A program made the position numbers and the translations under genes. 64,000 nt of DNA, taken from positions 1-64,000 of the forward strand of contig NZ_WJIE01000011.1 in the NCBI RefSeq assembly GCF_009649845.1. The letters are read 5' to 3'. Below are positions 42,401 to 55,002 of this stretch, one piece after another. Each line of letters begins with the position of its first letter. Within the stretch, counting starts at the first letter, position 1. The notes under the pieces were generated by a model, which saw only the letters and a program-made list of their open reading frames with translations, was not told the DNA's origin and did no database searches. This stretch comes from Polyangium spumosum. Its GTDB lineage: Bacteria > Myxococcota_A > Polyangia > Polyangiales > Polyangiaceae.

Positions 42401-43552
42401 ATGCGCCGCTTCCTTCCGTTCGTCTTCGCCCTCGCCCTCGCCGCCTGCGCCGACGAGCCCGCCCCTGGCTCCGTCGCGCCCGTCCACACGTTGACCCTGC
42501 CCGCGGCTTATACGTCGTCGTCCGAGGTCCTCGTCTTCGCCGCGGTCGAGGACGGGCGGGCGAGCGACGAGGCCGAGTTGACCTACGGGCTCCTGGAGGG
42601 GTACCCGCGCGAAGTGACGCTCGTGCCGCGGCACGGCTACGTCGTTTTGCCCGCCTGCCAGATGCTGGAGCCTGGCCCGGTCGTCTGGCAATCGATCGCC
42701 GACGTGCAGGGCACGGCCGCGGCGGTCGAGCTCGTTGACGGCGCGCTCGCCGTCGAGCTGCGGGAGGAGGGCACCGTGACCGTGCTCCTCGAGGGCGAGA
42801 TCTCCGGGCAGCATTGCACCTCCGCGGACGGCTCGATTGCGACGATGCTGCCGCTCCAGCACCGGATCGTGCTGCACGTCGAGCGCGTCACCGGCTTCGT
42901 GGTCGAGCAGATCCACCAGCAACGGGCCGGCTGCGAGGACACCGTGGTGCTGCCCTCGGGCGCGCCCTTCTGGGCGCCGACGGCGCGCCCGCTCGACGCG
43001 ACGGGAGAGCCCTTTTCGCCGACGAACGCGCCCGCGCCCGTCGCCCTCACGCTTCAATCGGACGGGGGCCTCTCGCATGGGCCTTCGGATCCGCTCCTGA
43101 TCGCGGGCCCGGGCGCGGTCACGGTGTCGGCCGAGACGACGCTGCCGGTGCAGGGGCTCTCCGCGTTCGAGGTGGTCGGCCCGGACGCGCTGACGTCCGT
43201 CGAGGCCTCGCTCTACCTGCGCAAGGTGGCCTCCAAGGGCAATGTCTCCGAGCTGATCGAGGAGGGCGCGTCGTACACGCTCTTCTACCCCGAGGAGCAG
43301 AATGGCGTCGACCTGCACGTCGAGGCGGCGACGACGACCCACGGCGCGCTCTGCGCGAACGTGCCGGGGGCCTGGTTCGTGTCGGCGTCGTCGACGCCCG
43401 CGCAATGCGAGGGGAGCGTGGGCATCGACGAGCCATTCTCGTCGACCACCATTCCGGTGGCCACGATCGGGGCCCCGGGCGAGTGCCGTCTCTCCGTGAC
43501 GATCCCGGGCACGGCCGAGGGCTGGACGACGCGGTTCAGCGTCGCGCCGTGA
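42401..43552 (+). CDS. Hypothetical exported lipoprotein
   Basis: 383-aa lipoprotein with lipobox LAAC (Cys16). The mature protein is mostly beta-stranded with a few paired Cys (VLPACQM, GQHCTS, AGCEDT, LCANVP, QCEGS, ECRLS). No known family was recognised. The AGAGAGG ribosome-binding site is 6 nt upstream of ATG 42401 and lies in the right arm of a dyad, so translation may be regulated. The divergent LysR gene is the likely regulator. The stop is 9 nt from the end of the convergent small Cys-rich gene. Confidence 0.82.
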   Translation: MRRFLPFVFALALAACADEPAPGSVAPVHTLTLPAAYTSSSEVLVFAAVEDGRASDEAELTYGLLEGYPREVTLVPRHGYVVLPACQMLEPGPVVWQSIADVQGTAAAVELVDGALAVELREEGTVTVLLEGEISGQHCTSADGSIATMLPLQHRIVLHVERVTGFVVEQIHQQRAGCEDTVVLPSGAPFWAPTARPLDATGEPFSPTNAPAPVALTLQSDGGLSHGPSDPLLIAGPGAVTVSAETTLPVQGLSAFEVVGPDALTSVEASLYLRKVASKGNVSELIEEGASYTLFYPEEQNGVDLHVEAATTTHGALCANVPGAWFVSASSTPAQCEGSVGIDEPFSSTTIPVATIGAPGECRLSVTIPGTAEGWTTRFSVAP

Positions 43553-43561
43553 GCGGGGTCT

Positions 43562-43777
43562 TCACATGAGGCAAAGGCACTTGGGGCAGCCGTTGACCCA
43601 CGAACAGACGCCGGCCCCGGGGCCCCCGCACTCCTGATCACACGACGCCTCGGTGCAGTACCATCCGCACTTGTTCTGCTCGGCGGCGTCCGTGGGAGCG
43701 GCGGACATGGAGACCATCGCGAAGGTCATGGCCGCCGTGGCGGCGAGGGCTTGCAGGAATCGCTTCACTTGCTTCAT
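43562..43777 (-). CDS. Small secreted Cys-rich peptide
   Basis: 71-aa precursor. A signal peptide (MKQVKRFLQALAATAAMTFA, cleaved near TDAA-EQ) is followed by about 37 residues with eight Cys: CGWYC, ASCDQEC, GVCSW and GCPKCLCLM. This spacing suggests a compact disulfide-bonded or metal-binding peptide, for example a bacteriocin, inhibitor or toxin; no family was recognised. The Shine-Dalgarno GAGGAGG lies 7 nt upstream of ATG 43777, so translation should be strong. It lies 150 nt downstream of the tandem-module gene, on the same strand. Confidence 0.78.
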   Translation of the reverse strand: MKQVKRFLQALAATAAMTFAMVSMSAAPTDAAEQNKCGWYCTEASCDQECGGPGAGVCSWVNGCPKCLCLM

Positions 43778-43927
43778 TTTGGTACCTCCTCGACGAAGCC
43801 CGAGCCGGGCTCGCAGGGCGACGTTACCAGGGTCGATCGCGGGATTGAAGCGATGTCGGTGGGCGCGTCGATTTCGCAGTGATACGCCAAAAGTGTGATC
43901 GGGACGGTGGGTTAGGGATCCTCGGCG

Positions 43928-44611
43928 TCACGGCTTCGGCCGACCTGTCCAGAACGACCGCCCGATTTTATAAGGGAGGTCATCACACGCGAGGAGGAGG
44001 TCCTCGGACTCCGGAGGGGCCCAGCCCTTCGGCAGCATGCTTTCGTAGGTCGCGCGCGCCAGGGCGAGCCCGTCGAGGGCGGCCTCGATGAAGTCCGCGC
44101 CCATGCCATGGCGAAGGGGGGCGGTCTCGGAGGGACCGAAGGCGAAGGCGCATTTCCACGCGCCAAGCTCCGCCTGGTAGGGCTTGAAGACGGTGAGGAG
44201 CAGCGCGGTGGCGGCGCCGGTCTCGTCGGGATAGCGGAGCCTTCGGGTGGCGAAGACCTCCAGGGTGCCCGGGTTGTCCTCGGGCGGTGGGATCTCGGGC
44301 GGCTGAACCGGCCAGGGACCCTTGTTCATGGGCAAACCGCAGTCGCGTAACCCTTGCCAATGTCCCGTCCTCGACCACTTCGTCGTCTCGAAGTAGAGGC
44401 GCGCATCGAGCAGGCCGTCGACGAATGCCTGCAGGACGTCCACGCCGCGCGCCCTGGCGAGCCTCGGCTTGATGGGCGGCTCGAAATCGAACACGCACAC
44501 CCAGTCCCCGTGGTCATTTTCGAAGGGCTCGAAGATGGTCAGGACCACGTCCTTCTCGGCCTCGACGCCCTCGTCGGTGTACCTCAGGGTTCGTGTCGTC
44601 AGGATATTCAT
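43928..44611 (-). CDS. Tandem two-module soluble protein
   Basis: 227-aa protein of two homologous halves of about 100 residues. In the first, TRTLRYTDEG, LTIFEPFENDHGDWVCVFDF and DVLQAFVDGLLDARLYFE correspond to TRRLRYPDET, LTVFKPYQAELGAWKCAFAF and DFIEAALDGLALARATYE in the second. No signal peptide or membrane segment is present, so it is cytosolic. The fold may be a small beta-sandwich domain found in many myxobacterial unknowns; I could not name it with certainty. It starts 16 nt after the secreted Cys-rich protein gene (44628), so both are one operon. An immunity role is possible but not shown. Confidence 0.72.
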   Translation of the reverse strand: MNILTTRTLRYTDEGVEAEKDVVLTIFEPFENDHGDWVCVFDFEPPIKPRLARARGVDVLQAFVDGLLDARLYFETTKWSRTGHWQGLRDCGLPMNKGPWPVQPPEIPPPEDNPGTLEVFATRRLRYPDETGAATALLLTVFKPYQAELGAWKCAFAFGPSETAPLRHGMGADFIEAALDGLALARATYESMLPKGWAPPESEDLLLACDDLPYKIGRSFWTGRPKP

Positions 44612-44627
44612 CGGGTGCGCCGCGGGT

Positions 44628-44999
44628 TCAGTTCGGGATCTTTTTCATGCACTCTGCATTCTTGTCCGAGCACTCCCTGTTGCAGCGCCACAGGGCTTCA
44701 CTGCCGCGCTTATGCGCCTTACCGCACCAATCGTAGCAGTGCTCGTAGAGCCGCGCGCATTCCTCTCTCCGTCGCTCCTTCTCCTCATCGCTCATTTCCT
44801 GGGGCACCACGGGCCGACGTCCCGTCGAGCCCGCTGCCGTCTGCACCGCCGCGTTCCCTTCGAGCTTGGCTTCCGTGGGCGCTGCCGTCGCCGCCGTCAA
44901 TGACATGGGCGGCGGTTCCTGCTGCATGTCACCCACGCCCGACGCCACGCCGAGCGAGCCGTACAGAACAAGCGCCCCGAGGCCTGCGCTCAACTTCAT
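44628..44999 (-). CDS. Small exported Cys-rich protein
   Basis: 123-aa secreted protein. A signal peptide (MKLSAGLGALVLYGSLGVASG) precedes a low-complexity linker with many Ala/Thr/Pro (residues 22-60) and a charged helical C-terminus with Cys pairs: CARLYEHCYDWC and CNRECSDKNAEC. The spacing of Cys (C-x6-C-x2-C and C-x3-C-x6-C) suggests a helical hairpin held by disulfides. ATG 44999 has GGAGGGAG directly upstream. Together with the tandem-module gene 16 nt downstream it forms a small operon; function unknown, with toxin or inhibitor possible. Confidence 0.77.
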   Translation of the reverse strand: MKLSAGLGALVLYGSLGVASGVGDMQQEPPPMSLTAATAAPTEAKLEGNAAVQTAAGSTGRRPVVPQEMSDEEKERRREECARLYEHCYDWCGKAHKRGSEALWRCNRECSDKNAECMKKIPN

Positions 45000-45116
45000 A
45001 GGCTCCCTCCGGTTTCCGAGGTACAACCCCCGTACCTCTCCCGTCAAACTTTCGCCTTTCCAGGCGGTAGACCCGAACGACGCGTGAGGTGCGCAGCTCC
45101 CCATCGGCATTCCCCT

Positions 45117-45571
45117 CGCGGCAGCCGGACGCATGCTTCGAGCCCGTTGACGCCGATACCCACGTGGCTTAGGCGAGGCCTCATGGTCGTGCGTAACCAT
45201 CGCCGCGGACGCCTCGTGTTCGACCGAGATGCCATCGTGCGCGCCGCGCTGCGCGCTTACGTGGAAGCCCGCGTCGCAAAGAGGAGCGCGCCCGCACGAC
45301 GGACGCACCCATCCACGCGATCATCGACGCGGTGGTCGATCGGCGAATGCAGGGCCCCACGGAGCTCACGACCGACGAGCTCGCCACGCTGATCCCCAAG
45401 CCGCACGACCCTTCGCTCCAGCTCAGCGTCCAGCGCATGCTTCAAAAAATCGGCATCACCTGGCCCGGCTCGCCCGAGCTCCCCCCCGAGCCGCCGCCGC
45501 GGGAGCCACGTATCAACCCCTTCACGGGAAAGCCCATGCCACCGGCCGGACGGCAGAGCGGTCGGGGGTGA
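45117..45571 (+). pseudogene. Deleted, frameshifted copy of the 19492-20340 gene
   Basis: ATG 45183 opens MVVRNHRRGRLVFDRDAIVR, nearly identical to the start of the 282-aa gene at 19492-20340. After residue 29 a deletion of 466 nt (not a multiple of 3) joins to the region coding DAPIHAIIDA..., so the rest is out of frame until ALT-frame MVDRRMQGPTEL continues to a stop at 45571 with the same REPRINPFTGKPMP tail. About 66 nt upstream of the ATG also match the intact copy. Only the first 29 and last 90 codons remain. It is broken and most likely non-functional. Confidence 0.88.
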
Positions 45572-46112
45572 GGACATCTCAACCAGAATCGCGGCTCCGA
45601 CGAGCGCGGCGAGCACGTCGACAAAGCCCCCGACCCTCGTCGACAAGGCCGGCGGGGACGTCGACAAAGCCCCCGACCCTCGTCGACATGGCCGGCGGAG
45701 ACGTCGACAAAGCCCCCGACCCTCGTCGACATGGCCGGCGGAGACGTCGACAAAGCCCCCGACCCTCGTCGACAAGGCCGGCGGGCATGTCGACAAAGCC
45801 CCTGCCCGTTGCCGACAAGCCCGGCGGGCACGTCGACAAAGCCCCACCCCATTGCCGACAAGCCCGGCGGGCACGTCGACAAAGCCTCTGCCCGATGTCG
45901 AGAAGGGTGGCGGGCCTCTCGACAAGGCCCCTCCCCTTTGTCGACAAGCGCGGCGAGCATGTCGACAAAACCCCACCCCGTTGCCGACAAGCCCGCCGGG
46001 CTCGTCGACGAAGCCCCGCCCCCTTGCCGGCAACCCCGGCGCGGTTGCTTTCGACCCCCCCGGGCGCTCCCACCTTGACGCCGGCCGTCTGCTTCGTTAC
46101 GCCGCTTCTCCC
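45572..46112. other. 541-bp gap dominated by a 43-bp tandem repeat
   Basis: No gene. Apart from the first 45 bp and the last 65 bp, this stretch is filled by the ten-copy tandem repeat listed separately. Long frames on both strands run through it but encode only repeats of the DNA. Confidence 0.8.
45617..46046. repeat. Ten-copy 43-bp tandem repeat (VNTR)
   Basis: Units start at 45617, 45660, 45703, 45746, 45789, 45832, 45875, 45918, 45961 and 46004, always 43 bp apart. Each unit is two half-units, GTCGACAAAGCCCCCGACC and GTCGACAAGGCCGGCGG-type, and is rich in the palindrome GTCGAC. The first five units are nearly identical; the last five have drifted. 43 is not a multiple of 3, so no stable protein repeat is encoded. 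Confidence 0.92.
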
Positions 46113-46700
46113 ATGAAACCTCGTCTTTTCCTGCTCGCACTCCCCCTCGCGCTCGGCATTTCGACAGAGGAGGCCCGCGCCTCCAACTATCCCCCCAGCT
46201 ACCCGACCTGCGGCATCGTCGACAGCGTCGACGCGGGGCCCTTCGAGATCCTGCGGAACAACGTGGATCTCTACGATGCCCACGCCACGCTCACGATCGC
46301 GTACCGCGGATACCTCCGCGACATGTACCCGGACGACGAGATCAACATCTACGTCAAGCTGAACGGCAACGACGCGTTCCTGCCGGCCAGCGCCGGGACG
46401 AACGACGACGCCTACGTGATGCTCGATTCCGGGCCGCGGGCCTGCGTCTGGTGCAGCAGCGGTGGGGGCAACCCCTATCCGCAATGCGAGGGGCTCACCT
46501 TCCCGCAATATTCGAGCGGGCGATGGGTCTGCGGCGACATGACGCCCACCGAGGCGCACGTCTTTTACTGGGCGTTCAACTCGTCCGGCGCGCAGAACGC
46601 GTGGGACATCGAGCTCGCGGCCGAGTCCCACGGAGACTGGGATAGCAACTGGGGCTGGAACCATTACGGCCGCCTGGAGCCGCGCCTCGCCTGTTACTGA
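46113..46700 (+). CDS. Hypothetical secreted protein
   Basis: 195-aa exported protein with a signal peptide (MKPRLFLLALPLALGIS, cleaved near ARA-SN). The mature part starts with YPPSYPTCGIVDSVD and has Cys pairs (CGI, CVWC, QCEG, VCGD, ACY) and many Trp/Tyr/Gly, with a C-terminal WDSNWGWNHYGRLEP. It resembles small secreted beta-rich proteins of unknown function. ATG 46113 is placed directly after the 43-bp repeat array, so the array lies in its promoter region. The stop is 27 nt from the end of the convergent amidohydrolase gene. Confidence 0.78.
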   Translation: MKPRLFLLALPLALGISTEEARASNYPPSYPTCGIVDSVDAGPFEILRNNVDLYDAHATLTIAYRGYLRDMYPDDEINIYVKLNGNDAFLPASAGTNDDAYVMLDSGPRACVWCSSGGGNPYPQCEGLTFPQYSSGRWVCGDMTPTEAHVFYWAFNSSGAQNAWDIELAAESHGDWDSNWGWNHYGRLEPRLACY

Positions 46701-46727
46701 GCGCGGAGCGCGGCTCTCGGCCTACGA

Positions 46728-48560
46728 TCAGCAGCAGCGCCTGAAGACCGCCAGGTGGGGGTGCGGTTTCGTGGGGCTCGTCGAGTCGTCCGGGAAATTC
46801 GACACGAAGGCATCGGGGTCGATCCTCTTGCCGTTCGACCAGGTACCGTTCACCTCGAGCTCCGATATGAACTCGGGGTGGACGTTGTAAGGATCGTCGG
46901 AGAGCGCGACGAAGTCCGCGAGTTTGCCGACCGTGATGGAGCCGAGATCGTGGTCGCGCCGCAGATGATACGCGGCGTTCATCGTGTGCGCCATCAGCGC
47001 GTCGTGCAGGGTCACCGCCTGCTCGGGACCATGCACCTTGCCCTTCGGCGACGTGGGGCGGCGCGTGACCATCATTTGAATGTTGAGCAGCGGCTTGGGC
47101 GGGCTGACGCTCCCGTCGTTGTGGAAAGACACCCGCGCGCCGGCCCTCACTGCGTCCCCGGCCCGCACCCACTGACTGCCGATCTCGGGCGAGAAGATCT
47201 CGCCGTCGAGCAGATCGCCCCAGTAGATGAACTGGAACGGCGGGAGCGAGATCATTATGCCGAGGCCGGCGGCGCGCGCGAACTGATCGCCGCGACAAGC
47301 TCCGCAGTGCTCCACGCGCCAGCGATGGTCGGTGCCGAGCCGGCCGTATCTGACGAGTGCGCGCTGGTAGGCGTCGAGCACCACATCGAGCGCGACGTCG
47401 CCATTGCAGTGGAAGGCGAACTGCCAGCCCATCCACACGTACTTGTCGAGGATTGCATCGAGCTGTGCGGGCGTGTAGTTGAGATTCTTCGTGCCGCCGG
47501 GGTCGCGCGGGATCTGCGCGTCATTCACCGTTTTGGAGTCCTGGTACGGGAACGACGCGGCGAGGTTGCCGACCCACGGCGACCCATCGGCCCAGAGCTT
47601 GATGCCCTGCTTCCAGAGCCGGGCCTCCAGGCCGGGAGAATCGGAGGGGTACTCGAGTTTGTCACCGGGCTCCCCGGACGTGTCGGTGGACATGTGGTAC
47701 AGCCCCACGCGCAGCGGCGAGTGGGGCGCTTTCGCGAGCGCGACGTAGTACTCGAGCATATTCGCCCCGTAGGTGTGCTCCGACGTCATCGTGATGCCGT
47801 TCTTGGCCATCAACGCGTACCAGAGCGCAGCGGAGCGTAGCGCATTCGGGATCGCCAGTCCCAGCTGGGCTTTGTTCAGGACCGACATGATCGCGGGCGT
47901 CTCGTAGGCACGGCCGTTCGATTCGCCGACCACCAACTTGTTGTCGTCCTTTTGGTCTTCGGCCGTATACGTGCCGAAACTCCCGCCCGTCGGATTCCCG
48001 ATGGGCTTCTTATCGGGAAACGTATCTGGGTTTCCCTCGATGAGCTTGGTGTTGAAGTACGCCGCGTGCCCGGAGTTGTCGAGGACCAGCACAGGGCGGT
48101 CGGGGAAGTAATTATCGAGGGTGTCGCGGCGGAGCTCCGGTGCGCCCTGGAGCATCCGATCGAGGCCGTTGAAGATCAACGGCTGGTCGTGGGGGATCTT
48201 CTCGTCGCCATTGATGGTGCGGAAGAAATCCTCGACCAGCGGCCAGGTCTTGTACGGGTACTCCTTCTTCCCATTCGTCTCCCTTGTGACGTAGGGGGCG
48301 ATCCAGTACGCCGGGGGCTGGGTGGTCGCGCCGGAGCTCACCGGGTGGTTGTGCGGATCGATGAAGCCCGGCATCAGCACCTTCACGGTGGTCACGTCGT
48401 CCGTGTGGACATCGGGGAACTTGGTGCACAAATCCTTGAAGTCGCCCACGGCGAGGATGACACCGGTCTCCGAGTCGAAGGCGACGGCCTCGGCGCGCGG
48501 CTTGGCCGGGTCCATCGTGATGATGGTGTTGGAAGCCTTGATGATCTTGATCGCGGACAT
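46728..48560 (-). CDS. YtcJ-like amidohydrolase
   Basis: 610-aa metal-dependent hydrolase of the YtcJ/exoenzyme-regulatory (AepA-like) branch of the amidohydrolase superfamily. The N-terminal beta-strand domain is followed by MPGFIDPHNHPVSSG, where HxH binds metal; the remaining ligands fit FAFHCNGDVALDVVLDAY, WRVEHCGACRG and FHNDGSVSPPKPLLN. The C-terminal part LRRDHDLGSITVGKLADFVALSDDPY is the typical ending of this fold. The substrate (an amide or N-acyl compound) is unknown. ATG 48560 is preceded by GGAAAGGG. There is no signal peptide, unlike the amidohydrolase at 39804. Confidence 0.88.
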   Translation of the reverse strand: MSAIKIIKASNTIITMDPAKPRAEAVAFDSETGVILAVGDFKDLCTKFPDVHTDDVTTVKVLMPGFIDPHNHPVSSGATTQPPAYWIAPYVTRETNGKKEYPYKTWPLVEDFFRTINGDEKIPHDQPLIFNGLDRMLQGAPELRRDTLDNYFPDRPVLVLDNSGHAAYFNTKLIEGNPDTFPDKKPIGNPTGGSFGTYTAEDQKDDNKLVVGESNGRAYETPAIMSVLNKAQLGLAIPNALRSAALWYALMAKNGITMTSEHTYGANMLEYYVALAKAPHSPLRVGLYHMSTDTSGEPGDKLEYPSDSPGLEARLWKQGIKLWADGSPWVGNLAASFPYQDSKTVNDAQIPRDPGGTKNLNYTPAQLDAILDKYVWMGWQFAFHCNGDVALDVVLDAYQRALVRYGRLGTDHRWRVEHCGACRGDQFARAAGLGIMISLPPFQFIYWGDLLDGEIFSPEIGSQWVRAGDAVRAGARVSFHNDGSVSPPKPLLNIQMMVTRRPTSPKGKVHGPEQAVTLHDALMAHTMNAAYHLRRDHDLGSITVGKLADFVALSDDPYNVHPEFISELEVNGTWSNGKRIDPDAFVSNFPDDSTSPTKPHPHLAVFRRCC

Positions 48561-48681
48561 TGGAGCGCCCTTTCCGTTCGGAGTTTCGCGCGCGGCGTTC
48601 AGCAAGGCCGATGCCAGGCCGAAGAGCCCTTCCGAGGGCCGACGCGACCGCGTTTCCGGGGGGAGGGGCGGGGGGCGAGGT

Positions 48682-48703
48682 GTACGTGTACTCGTACGTG
48701 TAC
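48682..48703. promoter_or_regulatory. Two 10-bp direct repeats upstream of amidohydrolase
   Basis: GTACGTGTAC at 48682-48691 and 48694-48703, 12 bp apart, between the end of the FHA-sigma54 gene and the start of the YtcJ-like gene (48560). A short array of this kind is a candidate regulator binding site. Confidence 0.4.
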
Positions 48704-48715
48704 GTGCGGGCAGGC

Positions 48716-50116
48716 TCACCCTCGATAATCGTCGAGGTGGATGCCGAGCTTCTCCATCCACCGATGGATGTGAATTCGCGACTTTCCCATGACGCGCGCC
48801 ACGGCCGTCACGTTGCCCCGGTGCGCCTGGAGCAGGGACACGAGCCGCTCGCGAAGGTCCCCCTGGCTCGAGGGCGCCTCGCTCGTGGGCCTGAGCTTCG
48901 CCGGAGCCTTCACGACGCCCTCGGGGAGGTGCGATGGCTCCACCACGCCACGCTCGGCGAGCCCCACGCCCATCGTGAGTGCCTGTTTCAGCTCGCGGAT
49001 GTTGTGGTGCCATGCATACGAGAGCAGCCGTCGCCCGGTCGCGACGCTCAGGCGGGCATCCATCACGCCTGGTATATTCGTGCGTCGAAAGAGGTCGCTG
49101 ATCAACAGCCCGACATCCTCGATTCGTTCGCGGAGCGGCGGGAGCGTGTGCTGGTAGCCCGCGAGGCGCGCCAGAAGATCATCCCGGAATTCGCCCCGCA
49201 GGCAAAGCGCGTCGAGGGACTTGTGCGTGGCCGCGAGGACGCGCACGTCCACGAGGGTCGGGCGCGTCCCGCCCACGGGGACGACCTCGCGCTCCTGGAG
49301 GGCGCGGAGAACGGTGGCTTGCGCGGGCAAGGGCAGATCACCCACCTCGTCGAGGAACAAGGTCCCCCCTTCCGCGCTGCGGATGTAGCCCGGCTCGTCT
49401 CGTTGCGCCCCCGTGAACGCGCCTTTGACGTGACCGAAGAGCTGGGACTCCACGAGCGACGACGGCAAGCCGCCGCAATTGACGGCGACCAGAGGCCCTG
49501 GGCGGCCCGAGAGCGCGTGGATCCCTTTCGCGAGCACCTCCTTGCCGGTGCCCGTCTCGCCGAGAAGCAGGGTCGAAATCGGCAAGCGTGCGACACGCGC
49601 GAGCGTGCCGAGCCCCGCGGCGACGGCAGGCAAGAGGGTCGAAAACCCGAAGGCCTCCGGAGGACGAAGCGCGCTGTCGAGGTCCTCGGCCGCGTCCGGC
49701 GGCGCGGGCAAGGCCGCACGATACCGCAGGACGACCGATCCTATCTCGATGAAATCCCCGTCCCGGATGTGCGCCCGGGCGACGCGCTCGCCGTTGACGC
49801 AGCAGCCATTCTTCGAATCGAGGTCCTCGAGCAGCCATTCGCCATACGTGCGGACGAGGCGCGCGTGCGCCCGCGAGACGGTCGACGACGGGAGGCGCAG
49901 CGCGAGCCGCCGCGCGCCGCGCTCGTCCACGCGCGACGCCTCACGCGTGGAGCCGCGCCCGATCGTGATCTCGTCGACCCCGGAGAGGTCGTAACGAGCG
50001 CCGCCGAGGGTCGGGTTGTCGCAGTGGAGCACGACGAAGAGAAAAGGGAGGGGGCGGGCGGCAGGGCGCAGGTCGTCCTCCGGCACGTCCTCGGTCGTGG
50101 TGAAGGTCTCGTTCAT
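48716..50116 (-). CDS. FHA-domain sigma54-dependent activator
   Basis: 466-aa transcription activator. The N-terminal FHA domain (about 24-135) has ITIGRGS, STVSRAHARL and DLDSKNGCCVNGERV, which bind phosphothreonine. The AAA+ domain follows with Walker A GETGTGKE (186-193), GAFTGA (232-237), the loop that contacts sigma54, and Walker B GTLFLDEVGDL. The C-terminal HTH (about 430-466) ends with AVARVMGKSRIHIHRWMEKLG. All sigma54-activator motifs are intact. ATG 50116, preceded by GGGAGGTG, lies 5 nt after the stop of the WD40 kinase gene. Activation by a phosphorylated partner, probably this kinase, is likely. Confidence 0.94.
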   Translation of the reverse strand: MNETFTTTEDVPEDDLRPAARPLPFLFVVLHCDNPTLGGARYDLSGVDEITIGRGSTREASRVDERGARRLALRLPSSTVSRAHARLVRTYGEWLLEDLDSKNGCCVNGERVARAHIRDGDFIEIGSVVLRYRAALPAPPDAAEDLDSALRPPEAFGFSTLLPAVAAGLGTLARVARLPISTLLLGETGTGKEVLAKGIHALSGRPGPLVAVNCGGLPSSLVESQLFGHVKGAFTGAQRDEPGYIRSAEGGTLFLDEVGDLPLPAQATVLRALQEREVVPVGGTRPTLVDVRVLAATHKSLDALCLRGEFRDDLLARLAGYQHTLPPLRERIEDVGLLISDLFRRTNIPGVMDARLSVATGRRLLSYAWHHNIRELKQALTMGVGLAERGVVEPSHLPEGVVKAPAKLRPTSEAPSSQGDLRERLVSLLQAHRGNVTAVARVMGKSRIHIHRWMEKLGIHLDDYRG

Positions 50117-50121
50117 GATGA

Positions 50122-54828
<4,707 letters not shown>

Positions 54829-55002
54829 GACGCGGGGGGCTGAACGTATCACGCGCCGAAGAGGGATTGCACAGAAGCCGGCGAGCCGAGATCGACGTCT
54901 CGGAGCCCGACCACGCGCCCTACCACACGACCCGCGCCGTGCTGCTCGACGCCCTGGGTCGAGCGTCATCGCGTAAGGAAGCTCGGAGAGGGCCGCGAGG
55001 AG

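Noticed and set aside
45617-46046. The 43-bp repeats as a CRISPR array
   Set aside because: Repeats are directly adjacent with no unique spacers, units drift, and no cas genes are nearby.
45257-46664. Long minus-strand frames through the tandem repeat, giving repeated STCPPALST-type protein
   Set aside because: The 43-bp unit cycles through all frames, the translation has no start context or domain, and the frame runs antisense to the secreted-protein gene at 46113.
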